A stretch of 64,000 nucleotides of DNA from Bryobacterales bacterium KBS 96 (GTDB taxonomy: Bacteria; Acidobacteriota; Terriglobia; Bryobacterales; Bryobacteraceae), in the NCBI GenBank assembly GCA_000381625.1, contig KB906767.1:5323357-5387356 (forward strand), written 5' to 3'. Made by a program: the position numbers and the translations under genes. This document shows, piece after piece, positions 17,112 through 25,166 of this stretch (position 1 is the first letter of the stretch; each line of letters starts with the position of its first letter). Under the pieces are notes generated by a model. It worked only from the letters and a program-made list of their open reading frames with translations, made no database searches and was not told where the DNA came from.

Positions 17112-18499
17112 AATACCTGCCTATACTTCTCTCGGCCGCGCTTGTTACCGCGGCGGCTGCGCAAACACGCACGGCTAACGTCCAAGTGTCATTCACGGAA
17201 AAAGCCGGTACGCTCGACATGCGTCGAATTTCGCTGGGGCAGGGCGGCTTGTCCGAAGAGACCATCTGGGGTGACCGCATGGTTGAGATTCGTGCGTTGC
17301 GGCCTCGCCTGGTGCGCCTGTTTTTGCAGGAATACTTCGATCTGCTTCCGGCTCCCGGCCAGTATCACTTCGATTCGCTCGATCGCTCGGTGGATCTCAT
17401 CCTGAAAACCGGCGCCACGCCGCTGATGACCATCGCATTCAAACCGCTCGCCCTGTTCCCGAAAGTAGATCAGGATATCGTCGAACCCAACGACTGGAAC
17501 GCCTGGGAAGACCTGATTTACAACATGGTTCGCCATTACAAGGAGCGCGGCGCCGGCATCCGCTATTGGGAAGTCGGCAATGAGCCCGATATCGGCGAAG
17601 ACGGCGGATGCCCCTATCGCTTCACGCCCGAAAATTACTTGCCCTATTACCAGCACACTGTGGCGGCAATCCTGCGCGCCGATCCCGATGCAAAAGTCGG
17701 AGGCCCTGCCGTTGCGAATTATCGCTCGCCTATCTTGCCGGCTCTCATTGAGTTTGGCGCCGCGGGCAAGGCGCCGTTGAACTTCATATCCTGGCACATC
17801 TATAGCGGCAAACCTGCTCAAGTGCGCGAGACTATCGATTACGCCCATGGGCTGCTGGCGAAGCATCCTGCTTTATCTGTCGAAACCTTTCTCGACGAAT
17901 GGAACATGTCGCTGTCGAATCCGGTCCGGGATCCGCGATTTCAACCGGCTTACGTGACCGAAACGGCGTGGCAGATGATTGACGCCAAGCTTGACTATTC
18001 GTGCTACTACCACATCCGCGACTATTACGTGGACGTCAACCGTTTCTCGCAATTCATGTCTCCGAAAGGCGCGGCGGCCATGGGGCGTTGGTGGAATCGC
18101 ATGCCGCAATATGACGGCCTGTTCGATTACCAAAATACGATCCGTCCCGCTTACTTTGCATTTAAGCTGTTATCTCGTTTGTCGGGAGACCGCCTGAATT
18201 TCGAATCGTCCGATGCAGCGGTCCACGGCTTCTTTACATACGATCCTCTTTATCTGACCAACAATTTGTTGATCTGGAATTTCTCATCGCAGCCGGTCAA
18301 AGTGACGATTAATGCAAAGGATGCTCCGGGCAAGCTATTGATGCGGCCGGAACTGCTGGATGCGATGGCGGCATCATACGATGAGAATGCGCGCTTGCGT
18401 CCTCTCGATCCCGTTACGATCAAGCCCGGACCCTTCCACACGGAAGTGGAACTGGGACCCTATGGCATCGCGTTCTGGTCGTTCGAGCCAGCCCGGTAG
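17108..18499 (+). CDS. Secreted GH39-like (clan GH-A) glycosidase
   Basis: 463 residues with a signal peptide (about 1-19, ending AAAQ). The TIM barrel shows the clan GH-A pattern: RYWEVGNEPDIGE has the acid/base Glu after Asn, and VETFLDEWNMS has the likely nucleophile Glu. LNFISWHIYSG is a further family motif. A C-terminal beta-sandwich (about 390-463) follows. GH39 includes beta-xylosidases and alpha-L-iduronidases; iduronidase-like activity would suit an acidic glycan, but the sequence alone does not decide. Start overlaps the preceding stop (ATGA), ending the operon 14600-18499. Confidence 0.8.
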   Translation: MKYLPILLSAALVTAAAAQTRTANVQVSFTEKAGTLDMRRISLGQGGLSEETIWGDRMVEIRALRPRLVRLFLQEYFDLLPAPGQYHFDSLDRSVDLILKTGATPLMTIAFKPLALFPKVDQDIVEPNDWNAWEDLIYNMVRHYKERGAGIRYWEVGNEPDIGEDGGCPYRFTPENYLPYYQHTVAAILRADPDAKVGGPAVANYRSPILPALIEFGAAGKAPLNFISWHIYSGKPAQVRETIDYAHGLLAKHPALSVETFLDEWNMSLSNPVRDPRFQPAYVTETAWQMIDAKLDYSCYYHIRDYYVDVNRFSQFMSPKGAAAMGRWWNRMPQYDGLFDYQNTIRPAYFAFKLLSRLSGDRLNFESSDAAVHGFFTYDPLYLTNNLLIWNFSSQPVKVTINAKDAPGKLLMRPELLDAMAASYDENARLRPLDPVTIKPGPFHTEVELGPYGIAFWSFEPAR

Positions 18500-18516
18500 G
18501 CTCAATCTGAGCCGGG
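18492..18516 (+). terminator. Small hairpin over the GH39-like stop codon
   Basis: GGCTCA (18499-18504) and TGAGCC (18508-18513) form a 6-bp stem with a 3-nt loop, extended by CCC/GGG (18492-18494 with 18514-18516) across a bulge. It overlaps the stop codon and precedes a convergent gene. Weak T tract; tentative. Confidence 0.3.
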
Positions 18517-18589
18517 AAGCGTCAGCGACCCTTTGCGAAGCCCTCTTCAGCTTCCTGGCTCTGATAACACGTTATTCGACATCAATCCC

Positions 18590-19651
18590 CTAATCCGGAT
18601 ACGCTGCGCCCGCTTTCACGATACGAATCCGATGATCGGTAAATTTGTAGTGTGCTCCCGGCAACTCCAGCTTAGGCATGTGGCAGGAAACGCAATCCTG
18701 CGTAGCAACCGGACAGTTGCGTGCCAGGGGTTTAGCGGCCGGTTGCGTGCCACTGGCATGACATGCCAAACACTTGCGATCGTAGGATGCATCGGCGGTC
18801 ACCACATCCTCATGAACGTTGTGGCAGGCGGTGCAAGCGATTCGCTTGTCTGAAGGATCGTAGCACTTGCTGTTGGCCAAGCGATAGGGTTGGAAACGGA
18901 CGTTGTTGATGTCGTGCGGCCCGCCCGCGGCAATCTGCGCCCAGGTCCGATGGCATTGCCCGCAGAAATCTGAGAGATCTTCCGTACTGAGTCCAGAGAG
19001 GCTCTTCATGAGGACCGGCTTGCCGCTGCGGAACCCTTCGACGTGCGCCAGAGCCGAACCATGGCAGCGCTCGCAGGCAACACCCGCAGTCAATTCTTCC
19101 GGCTTGCGGAATCCATCAAGATTCGAACTGGTCGTATGGCAGCCGAAACAGTCGCCCGCGCTGTGCCGGTCCATCACCCGGCCGGCGGCCTCCTCCAGGT
19201 TCTCCGGCTTGAGGTTCCGGGCGCCCATCGTCAGATCGAGACCATTCACCGCTTCATAGAAGCTGACGCGGCTCTCGTACATCTTTCCGCGGCTTTCAAA
19301 AATATATGTCTGCCCCGCTTTGCCGAGTCCAAAGGCATATTCGATCGGTACGGTAATCGTGTCTTTTCCGTCGGTGACGGTATACAGACTCCGTTCGTTC
19401 TTACGCTCAATCCGGTAAGCATAGACGCCTTGCCGAAAGGAAAGCGATGGGTGCTTTTGCAGAATGTCACAATCGGCCACACGTTCCATCGCACGGCCCA
19501 TCGGCGTCTTGATTTGCGATAGGTACTCCCGCTTATGACACGCGGCGCAAGCATTGGACCCGGCCAGCGCCTGCCCGGCCGGCGCGGTCCATGCGAGGCT
19601 GCACGCCAGATTAAGGCAGAGCAAGACACAAGCGCTCCACCGGCCAAACAT
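18590..19651 (-). CDS. Seven-heme c-type cytochrome
   Basis: 353 residues with a signal peptide (about 1-30) and seven CxxCH heme-attachment motifs: CAACH at 35, CFGCH at 168, CERCH at 193, CGQCH at 230, CTACH at 273, CLACH at 294 and CVSCH at 320. The first heme is separated by about 130 residues of beta-rich sequence from a dense six-heme C-terminal block. The protein ends with HYKFTDHRIRI, seen in cytochrome c554/NrfA-like Acidobacteriota proteins. It is expected to be periplasmic or exported and to transfer electrons. Its ATG overlaps the stop of the TPR gene (TAATG), making it the last gene of a three-gene coupled operon. Confidence 0.92.
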   Translation of the reverse strand: MFGRWSACVLLCLNLACSLAWTAPAGQALAGSNACAACHKREYLSQIKTPMGRAMERVADCDILQKHPSLSFRQGVYAYRIERKNERSLYTVTDGKDTITVPIEYAFGLGKAGQTYIFESRGKMYESRVSFYEAVNGLDLTMGARNLKPENLEEAAGRVMDRHSAGDCFGCHTTSSNLDGFRKPEELTAGVACERCHGSALAHVEGFRSGKPVLMKSLSGLSTEDLSDFCGQCHRTWAQIAAGGPHDINNVRFQPYRLANSKCYDPSDKRIACTACHNVHEDVVTADASYDRKCLACHASGTQPAAKPLARNCPVATQDCVSCHMPKLELPGAHYKFTDHRIRIVKAGAAYPD

Positions 19652-20766
19652 TATTTCGGAGTTACCCCTGGTTGCTTCGCCTGCGCTTTGGCTGTCAGCT
19701 CTTGCACGATGCTTCGTTCTCTATTTCCGTCGCTGATCCGTTTGAGCCGGAAGTAAGCGGTGGCCAAAGAAACGTGCGCCTGTGTGAATTGAGGCGCTTC
19801 CTTCACAATGGATTCCAGTTCACCCCGCGCTTCGTCTACGTTCCCCATCAGAAGCGCGAGCGTAGCAATCTGATATCGAGTTCGCAGATCGCCGGGCCGT
19901 ACATTAAGGGCTCGGCTAAAGTATTGCCGCGCGGCTTCATATTTTTGGTCCTCGCGCAGCAGGACTCCCATTTCAAGATTCGAATCGTAGTTATAGGGAT
20001 CGACTTCCAGTTCTGCCTTGAATTGCTTCTGTGCTCCATCGGGATCTCCCGTCGCCTGTAGCGCTTGCGCATAGAGGACGTGAACATCCGGAAGTTTCGG
20101 ATTCAAAGCCACGGCCTTGGCAAACTCGTCTCTCGCTCCAGCCAAATCTCTGATATTCATTTTGGCGCTGCCGAGCATCAAATGCGCTTCCGCCGAATCG
20201 CCGTTGCGCAGAATTTTATCGACCAGCACCTGTCCCTGTTGCGCCTGGTTATCGCGGATCAAGGCCGTTCCCAGCAGATAAGCAATCGCGAGATCGTCGG
20301 GCCGCTGCAATTCTACGGGCTGTAAGACGCGGATCACATCTTTGTTCTTACCCATCCTGAGATAGCAGTCGGCAAGCAGTAGTGTCGCCTGGTCGCGGTG
20401 CGAAGCATCGGTATGCATTCTGGCCAGCTCGTTGGCGGCATCGCCGATACGGCCCATCTTGTAGTACGCCAACGCCAGATTGAGAGAAACGCCGGGCAGG
20501 GAAGGTGATTCCCGTAAAGCCTTCTTATATTCGGCCGCGGCTTCTTCCAGGCGGCCCAATCCGGCCAGCGCGGCTCCCAGATTCGAGCGGATAGTCGCCG
20601 CGTCCGGTTGGATCTTCAGAAATTCGCGATATTCGTTCACCGCCCCGTTGAGATCGCCCGCGCGTTGCTTTGCGATGGCGTCCTGCACCAATTCCTGGGG
20701 CGTCTGCGCCAGAACGGCAGGCGCGAAGCTTGCAGCAACAACCAGGCCGTAAATCCATTTGCTCAT
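19651..20766 (-). CDS. Secreted tetratricopeptide-repeat protein
   Basis: 371 residues: a signal peptide (about 1-20, ending AVLAQ) followed by about nine TPR units through most of the protein, for example QPDAATIRSNLGAALAGLGR and LRTRYQIATLALLMGNVDEA. It is clearly paralogous to the N-terminal 350 residues of the next gene upstream, sharing AIAYLLGTALIRDNQ and KILRNGDSAEA nearly word for word. It starts inside the preceding stop (ATGA) and its stop overlaps the cytochrome start. A scaffold or assembly role for the cytochrome is plausible (inference). No enzymatic domain is present. Confidence 0.88.
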   Translation of the reverse strand: MSKWIYGLVVAASFAPAVLAQTPQELVQDAIAKQRAGDLNGAVNEYREFLKIQPDAATIRSNLGAALAGLGRLEEAAAEYKKALRESPSLPGVSLNLALAYYKMGRIGDAANELARMHTDASHRDQATLLLADCYLRMGKNKDVIRVLQPVELQRPDDLAIAYLLGTALIRDNQAQQGQVLVDKILRNGDSAEAHLMLGSAKMNIRDLAGARDEFAKAVALNPKLPDVHVLYAQALQATGDPDGAQKQFKAELEVDPYNYDSNLEMGVLLREDQKYEAARQYFSRALNVRPGDLRTRYQIATLALLMGNVDEARGELESIVKEAPQFTQAHVSLATAYFRLKRISDGNRERSIVQELTAKAQAKQPGVTPK

Positions 20767-22412
20767 TGCGAGGCGCCTCGCCGGGATAGTGAGGCATTTG
20801 CCGGCGCGCTCTCTTTACGGATGGCCGCTTCGAGCCGGCGGGGTTTGAAATCCAGTTCGCTGAGCCCCGAGCTGAATACGACGCGTCCCTGCCTGTCCAC
20901 GAGATAAGCTTTGCTAGGCCACGCGGCATACGCCCTCTCCGCCGATCCGCTCATGCTGTCGAGCAGCGTTGGGAATTCGATGTGAAGCTTTCGAAGGCAC
21001 AGCGCCGCATGGTTGTGCCTCTCGTCCATCGTAGCGGCGGCTGGAAGAGCGATACCTTCGCGCTCGTTTTGCGTGCTCTGCCATTTGTCCGTTGAGTGCG
21101 CCTCGCGAATGTAGATCAGATAGAAAGGCATGCGGCCTTTGTACTCGGCGTATAACCGGTTCAAACTGTCCGCCGCTCCGCGAAAGTTAGGACAGGTATA
21201 GCTTCCGAACACCAGCAGCACCGGTCCCCGGTTGCGTAATCGAGCGAGCGTTGTCGCTTGTCCCGATCGCATTTGGATTGCCGAGAATTCCGGCGCCTGC
21301 TCTCCCACTTGCGGCCCCTGGTTCTGCTCCGGTTGCTTCGCTTCAAGAGCAGCCGCGAGTTGGTTCTCTCTCGCCGCGTCGCTCTTCAACGATAGTTTCG
21401 CGTACACTTGCGATAACAAGCGATGCACACTTGCCGACTGCGGCGACGCCTTCTCCGCAAGTTGCAATTGCCGCCGCGCCTCCGGAAGGTTGCCTTTCGC
21501 TACGTCAATTTCCGCCATCTGCCGCAGGGCGTCTACGGAATTTGGCCGCACTCTTAATGCGCGCGTAACCAGCGGCTCGGCGCCGGTCCATTCTTGACGT
21601 GCCGTCAGAATTTCGGAGAGCTTCAGATTCGCTTCAAAATCGTTCGGGTCGGCCGCGAGCTCTTTTTGAAAAGCAGCCGCCGCGCCGTCCGGATCGCCCG
21701 TATAGAGCAGTGCCTGGCCATAAAACGATTGAAGACCGGGCAGATTCGGATTGAGATCGATTGCCGCGGCAAATTGTTTGACGGAAGCCGGGAAATCCCC
21801 GGCGGCAAACATCCGGCTGCCTAACAGGAATCGCGCTTCCGCCGAATCGCCGTTGCGGAGAATGCGATCGACACGTTTCTGCCCTTCTTCAATTTGGTTG
21901 TCTCGAATCAGGGCCGTTCCCAGTAGGTAAGCGATGGCCAGATTATTTGGATTCTGCTTCTCCACGGGATGCAACAGCGCGATTACGTTCGCATTCTGCC
22001 CCATTCTGAGCTCGCAGTCCGCCAGAAGCAGAGTGATCTGCAGGTTGTCGGGAGCCATTGCTTTCGCTTGGGAAAATTCGCCGGCGGCTTCGGGAATGCG
22101 GCCCGCCTTGTAATAGGCCAGACCAAGATTGAGAACGATGCCGGCGTTGTCCGGGTCAAGGTCGTGAGCCTTCTTGTATTCCGCAACGGCTTCGTCGAAC
22201 CGTCCCAGGCGTGAAAGTAGCACCCCCAGATTCGACCGCACGGCCGCCTCGTTCGGGCGCAGAGAAAGAAAATCGTCGTATGCTTTAACAGCCTGCTCGA
22301 GATCGCCGCGCTGTTGCATCTCCACGGCTTGCTGTAACAAAGCTTCGGGCGAGGGCGTCTGGGCCTTCAGCAAACCAGCGAGAAGTAAACCGGTCGCCAG
22401 CAGTCGGTACAT
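20763..22412 (-). CDS. TPR protein fused to an iodothyronine-deiodinase-like/thioredoxin-fold domain
   Basis: 549 residues. A signal peptide (about 1-18) and TPR array (about 22-350) are followed by a thioredoxin-fold domain (about 368-535). That domain carries VFGSYTCPNF (Cys407) and FYLIYIREAHSTDKW (Glu437, His439). These match the hallmark motifs of the deiodinase family, in which vertebrate enzymes have selenocysteine at the Cys407 position. Here the codon is TGT, so it is Cys. Known members act as reductive dehalogenases or peroxiredoxin-like thiol enzymes; the role here is unknown. First gene of the coupled operon with the TPR paralog and heptaheme cytochrome. AhpC/TSA-like redoxin is the alternative label. 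Confidence 0.85.
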   Translation of the reverse strand: MYRLLATGLLLAGLLKAQTPSPEALLQQAVEMQQRGDLEQAVKAYDDFLSLRPNEAAVRSNLGVLLSRLGRFDEAVAEYKKAHDLDPDNAGIVLNLGLAYYKAGRIPEAAGEFSQAKAMAPDNLQITLLLADCELRMGQNANVIALLHPVEKQNPNNLAIAYLLGTALIRDNQIEEGQKRVDRILRNGDSAEARFLLGSRMFAAGDFPASVKQFAAAIDLNPNLPGLQSFYGQALLYTGDPDGAAAAFQKELAADPNDFEANLKLSEILTARQEWTGAEPLVTRALRVRPNSVDALRQMAEIDVAKGNLPEARRQLQLAEKASPQSASVHRLLSQVYAKLSLKSDAARENQLAAALEAKQPEQNQGPQVGEQAPEFSAIQMRSGQATTLARLRNRGPVLLVFGSYTCPNFRGAADSLNRLYAEYKGRMPFYLIYIREAHSTDKWQSTQNEREGIALPAAATMDERHNHAALCLRKLHIEFPTLLDSMSGSAERAYAAWPSKAYLVDRQGRVVFSSGLSELDFKPRRLEAAIRKESAPANASLSRRGASQ

Positions 22413-22601
22413 GGAGAAGACAATTGTAATACCTAACGGTTCAGGCGCACTTCGGTCGGCTCAGGAATGCAAAACTTCCGTTTACTGCGATCACAATCGC
22501 GGAGTACCTGAGTCGAAGGGAACCACGCGGGCGTTCTATAACTTCCGGCCGCAAACGAAAGCGTTATGCAGCGGTTACGGGTGGGGTTCTATCGAAGGAT
22601 T

Positions 22602-22677
22602 TGGTGGACCTGGAGAGATTCGAACTCTCGACCTCTTCCATGCCATGGAAGCGCGCTCCCAACTGCGCCACAGGCCC
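22602..22677 (-). tRNA. tRNA-Ala (anticodon GGC)
   Basis: The 76-nt cloverleaf starts GGGCCTG and ends CAGGTCC-A-CCA, with CCA encoded. The acceptor stem contains G3-U70, the alanine identity pair. The anticodon stem CTTCC/GGAAG encloses loop ATGGCAT, giving anticodon GGC. The T arm contains the standard GTTCGAATC. No T-rich terminator follows. Confidence 0.97.
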
Positions 22678-22861
22678 GTCCTATGGGTACGCACTCAGAA
22701 TAACATAGCGAGGGCTTTCCGCCATTTCGTGCTTTCGACGCGCTTTCGAATCTTCTTTGACGATTTAATGTAAAACCTATTGACTCCATCCGCTGCGCGA
22801 GACAAAATCGGACGTTGCGTTAATGGTCCGCGGTTCTGCCGGCCATCTCCAGTGACTCCTA

Positions 22862-23137
22862 ATGATGCAGAATTTCTCTTCACCGATATCGCGCTCTGTT
22901 CAGAGCATCGCCCACTCCGACAAACAGGATGTTTGCGCACTCAATGGCAGTATCGTAGATCTGGAGGATCTGATACACGAGTTGCGGCAGCCCTTAAGCA
23001 CAATCGAAACGCTTGCATATCATCTTGAGATGACATGTGCCGACTTGACGAGGGGCGCTCGCTTGCGCCAGATTCGCGAGATGATCGCTCAGGCGAGTGT
23101 CATTCTCGATCGCGCTCGCGTTCCCGGCGCTAACTGA
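22862..23137 (+). CDS. Orphan histidine-kinase phospho-acceptor (HisKA-like) domain protein
   Basis: A 91-residue protein. Residues 31-85 form a helical hairpin with LIHELRQPLSTIETLAYHLE, an H-box in which His39 is followed by the usual E-x-R-x-P-L. There is no ATPase domain, sensor or receiver before or after it. It starts in the sequence TAATGATG. It may be a stand-alone histidine phosphotransfer or dimerisation partner for a kinase elsewhere, or a remnant of a kinase; the intact frame and clean H-box favour a functional protein (inference). A strong hairpin terminator follows. Confidence 0.6.
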   Translation: MMQNFSSPISRSVQSIAHSDKQDVCALNGSIVDLEDLIHELRQPLSTIETLAYHLEMTCADLTRGARLRQIREMIAQASVILDRARVPGAN

Positions 23138-23166
23138 GTACAGCGTTTCGTAAATGCAGTAGCGAA

Positions 23167-23218
23167 TCGAACCGCCGCGCTCAAAACCGCTTGCTGGCGG
23201 GCGCGCGGCTCAGTTCGA
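23167..23218. terminator. Compound hairpin between convergent genes
   Basis: TCGAAC (23167-23172) pairs with GTTCGA (23213-23218), GCCGCGC (23174-23180) with GCGCGGC (23203-23209), and CCGC (23187-23190) with GCGG (23197-23200). The nested arms give a long imperfect hairpin between the HisKA-like ORF and the 3' end of lpxD, suitable as a bidirectional terminator. Confidence 0.6.
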
Positions 23219-23279
23219 GCCACCACCGCCAGGGAGTAGCTCTGCTGCGATACGCCTTCGTGTTTACGAACTGGCTGTA

Positions 23280-24314
23280 TTAGGCCTTTTCCAGTTCTTC
23301 TATACGGCGCCGCAATTCTTTCACTTGCTCCAGTACGGCCGGCAACTTTGCAAGCGCCGCAAGCTGTTGCAAATGCTGTTGAAGCGGTCGCGCGGGCGTG
23401 CCCCACACGGGCTCTCCCGCGCGCACAATCTTCGACGTCAGTATTCCCGCGCCGGAACCCACCACCGCTTGCGACTCGATCCTGGCCTTATCGCCCACAC
23501 CTACCTGGCCTCCTACTACCGCATAATCGCCGACGGCTACCGCGCCTGAGAAACCTGTTTGCGCCGCAATCACAACGTGTCTGCCGATCTGACAATTGTG
23601 CGCGATGTGCACCATGTTGTCGAGTTTCGTTCCTTCACCTATCCGCGTCACGCCTAAGGCTGCCCGATCGATGCATGCGTTTGCCCCAACTTCGACATCG
23701 TCGCCGATTTCAACAGTTCCAATTTGTGGGAATTTCTCGTACCGCTCACCGGTGAATGCGAACCCGAACCCATCGGCGCCAATCACCGAACCAGCATGTA
23801 GGATTACGCGCGATCCTATTCGCACGTGATCGTACACCGTTACGTTCGCATGCAGTACGCAATGTTCGCCGATTGCCACATCATTGCCGATGACACAGCC
23901 TGGCGCAATCACCGAGTTGGCTGCGACGATTGTTCGCTCACCGATCGTCACGTTCGCCGCAATCGAACATCCATCGCCGATCTGTGTGTCTTTCCCAATC
24001 GCCGCCGTGCTATGAATTCCCGGAGCGGATTTGGACTTTGGACATAGAACCGAAATCATACGCGCGAACGCTGCTCGTGGATCTTGTACCCGCACGACAG
24101 TACGCCGCGAAGAGTTGTCGAAATCGGCCGCCACTAGGAGGCATCCAGCGCGCGATGACTTTGCGTGTACAGCCGCGCGCCGGTTCGCAACAAACGATAG
24201 TTCCCCGTCCGACGCATCTTCAAGCGAATTGACGCCCGTGATGGCGCGCGCTCCATCGCCCTCAACCTCGCCTCCGCATAGACTGGCGATTGCTTCAACC
24301 GTGACTGGAAACAT
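23280..24314 (-). CDS. lpxD: UDP-3-O-(3-hydroxyacyl)glucosamine N-acyltransferase LpxD
   Basis: 344 residues. It adds the N-linked hydroxyacyl chain in lipid A synthesis (third step) in the cytoplasm as a trimer. The N-terminal uridine-binding domain (about 1-100, with LSFVANRRA) is followed by a left-handed beta-helix of hexapeptide repeats (about 105-300). NMVHIAHNCQIG holds the catalytic His and ADGFGFAF the acyl-site region. The C-terminal coiled helix ends ELRRRIEELEKA. An in-frame TGA lies two codons before the ATG, fixing the start; GAGG is unusually close to it. Divergent from lpxA rather than in the usual lpxD-fabZ-lpxA order. Confidence 0.95.
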   Translation of the reverse strand: MFPVTVEAIASLCGGEVEGDGARAITGVNSLEDASDGELSFVANRRAAVHAKSSRAGCLLVAADFDNSSRRTVVRVQDPRAAFARMISVLCPKSKSAPGIHSTAAIGKDTQIGDGCSIAANVTIGERTIVAANSVIAPGCVIGNDVAIGEHCVLHANVTVYDHVRIGSRVILHAGSVIGADGFGFAFTGERYEKFPQIGTVEIGDDVEVGANACIDRAALGVTRIGEGTKLDNMVHIAHNCQIGRHVVIAAQTGFSGAVAVGDYAVVGGQVGVGDKARIESQAVVGSGAGILTSKIVRAGEPVWGTPARPLQQHLQQLAALAKLPAVLEQVKELRRRIEELEKA

Positions 24315-24353
24315 TCCTCATAGTTAACATGGTGGTTCGCCTCATCGCCTCGT

Positions 24354-25142
24354 ATGTCCGTCGACTCTTCCGCCCAGATTGCCTCCACGGCTCGCGTTCA
24401 TCCGGACGCCGTTGTCGGTCCCGGCACGTTCATCGGAGAATTTTGCGTCATCGAATCCGATGTCGTTATCGGCGCGCGCTGCCTGCTCGAACCGTATGTC
24501 TATGTAAAGCGTTGGACCACCCTAGGCGATGGCAACGAAATCTCCTCGGGAACCGTGCTTGGAACCGATCCGCTCGACAAAGCATTCTCCGGCGGGCGCA
24601 GTTATCTCATCTTGGGGAACCGCAACAAGATTCGCGAGCACTACACCATTTCGCGCGGCACGAAACCCGAGTCCGTCACACGCATCGGCGATGAAAATTA
24701 CATCATGACTTCGGGCCACATTGCGCACAACTGCACGATTGGGGACAACACGGTGATTGCCAGTTGCGCTCTTGTCGCCGGGTATGTCGAGATCGAAGAT
24801 CAAGCCTTCATTTCCGGCGGTGTCGTCATCCACCAGTATTCGAAAATTGGACGCCTTGCCATGATCGGCGGCAACACTCGCGTGAACAGCGATGTACCGC
24901 CATATTTCCTCTACTCCGATTTCAATATCGCGGCCAAGGGGCTGAACATGGTTGGCTTGAAACGGGCGGGCTTCACCCACCAGGAAATCCATCACCTGAA
25001 GGCGGCATATAAACTGCTCTATCGCTCAGGGCTGAAACTCGACGATGCCCTTGTCCGTATCGAGCGGGAGATTCCCTCCGAGCACGCACAGAGCATTGTC
25101 AATTTCGTCCGTGGCAGCAAACGTGGCATTTGTCGGGAGTGA
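24354..25142 (+). CDS. lpxA: UDP-N-acetylglucosamine acyltransferase LpxA
   Basis: 262 residues, the usual length. It catalyses the first committed step of lipid A synthesis. The left-handed beta-helix (about 8-185) contains TSGHIAHNCTIGDN with the catalytic His, GGVVIHQYSKIG and IGGNTRVNSDVPPYFL. The C-terminal helical domain contains NMVGLKRAGFTHQEI, a clear LpxA signature. It is separated from the divergent lpxD by only 39 bp, so their promoters must overlap or lie within the genes. No obvious ribosome-binding site precedes the ATG; no in-frame earlier start exists nearby. Confidence 0.96.
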   Translation: MSVDSSAQIASTARVHPDAVVGPGTFIGEFCVIESDVVIGARCLLEPYVYVKRWTTLGDGNEISSGTVLGTDPLDKAFSGGRSYLILGNRNKIREHYTISRGTKPESVTRIGDENYIMTSGHIAHNCTIGDNTVIASCALVAGYVEIEDQAFISGGVVIHQYSKIGRLAMIGGNTRVNSDVPPYFLYSDFNIAAKGLNMVGLKRAGFTHQEIHHLKAAYKLLYRSGLKLDDALVRIEREIPSEHAQSIVNFVRGSKRGICRE

Positions 25143-25166
25143 TAGTTCGGAAAACGCTGCAATGGT

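Noticed and set aside
20763-21200. Selenoprotein reading of the deiodinase-like domain
   Set aside because: The codon at the active site is TGT (Cys), not TGA.
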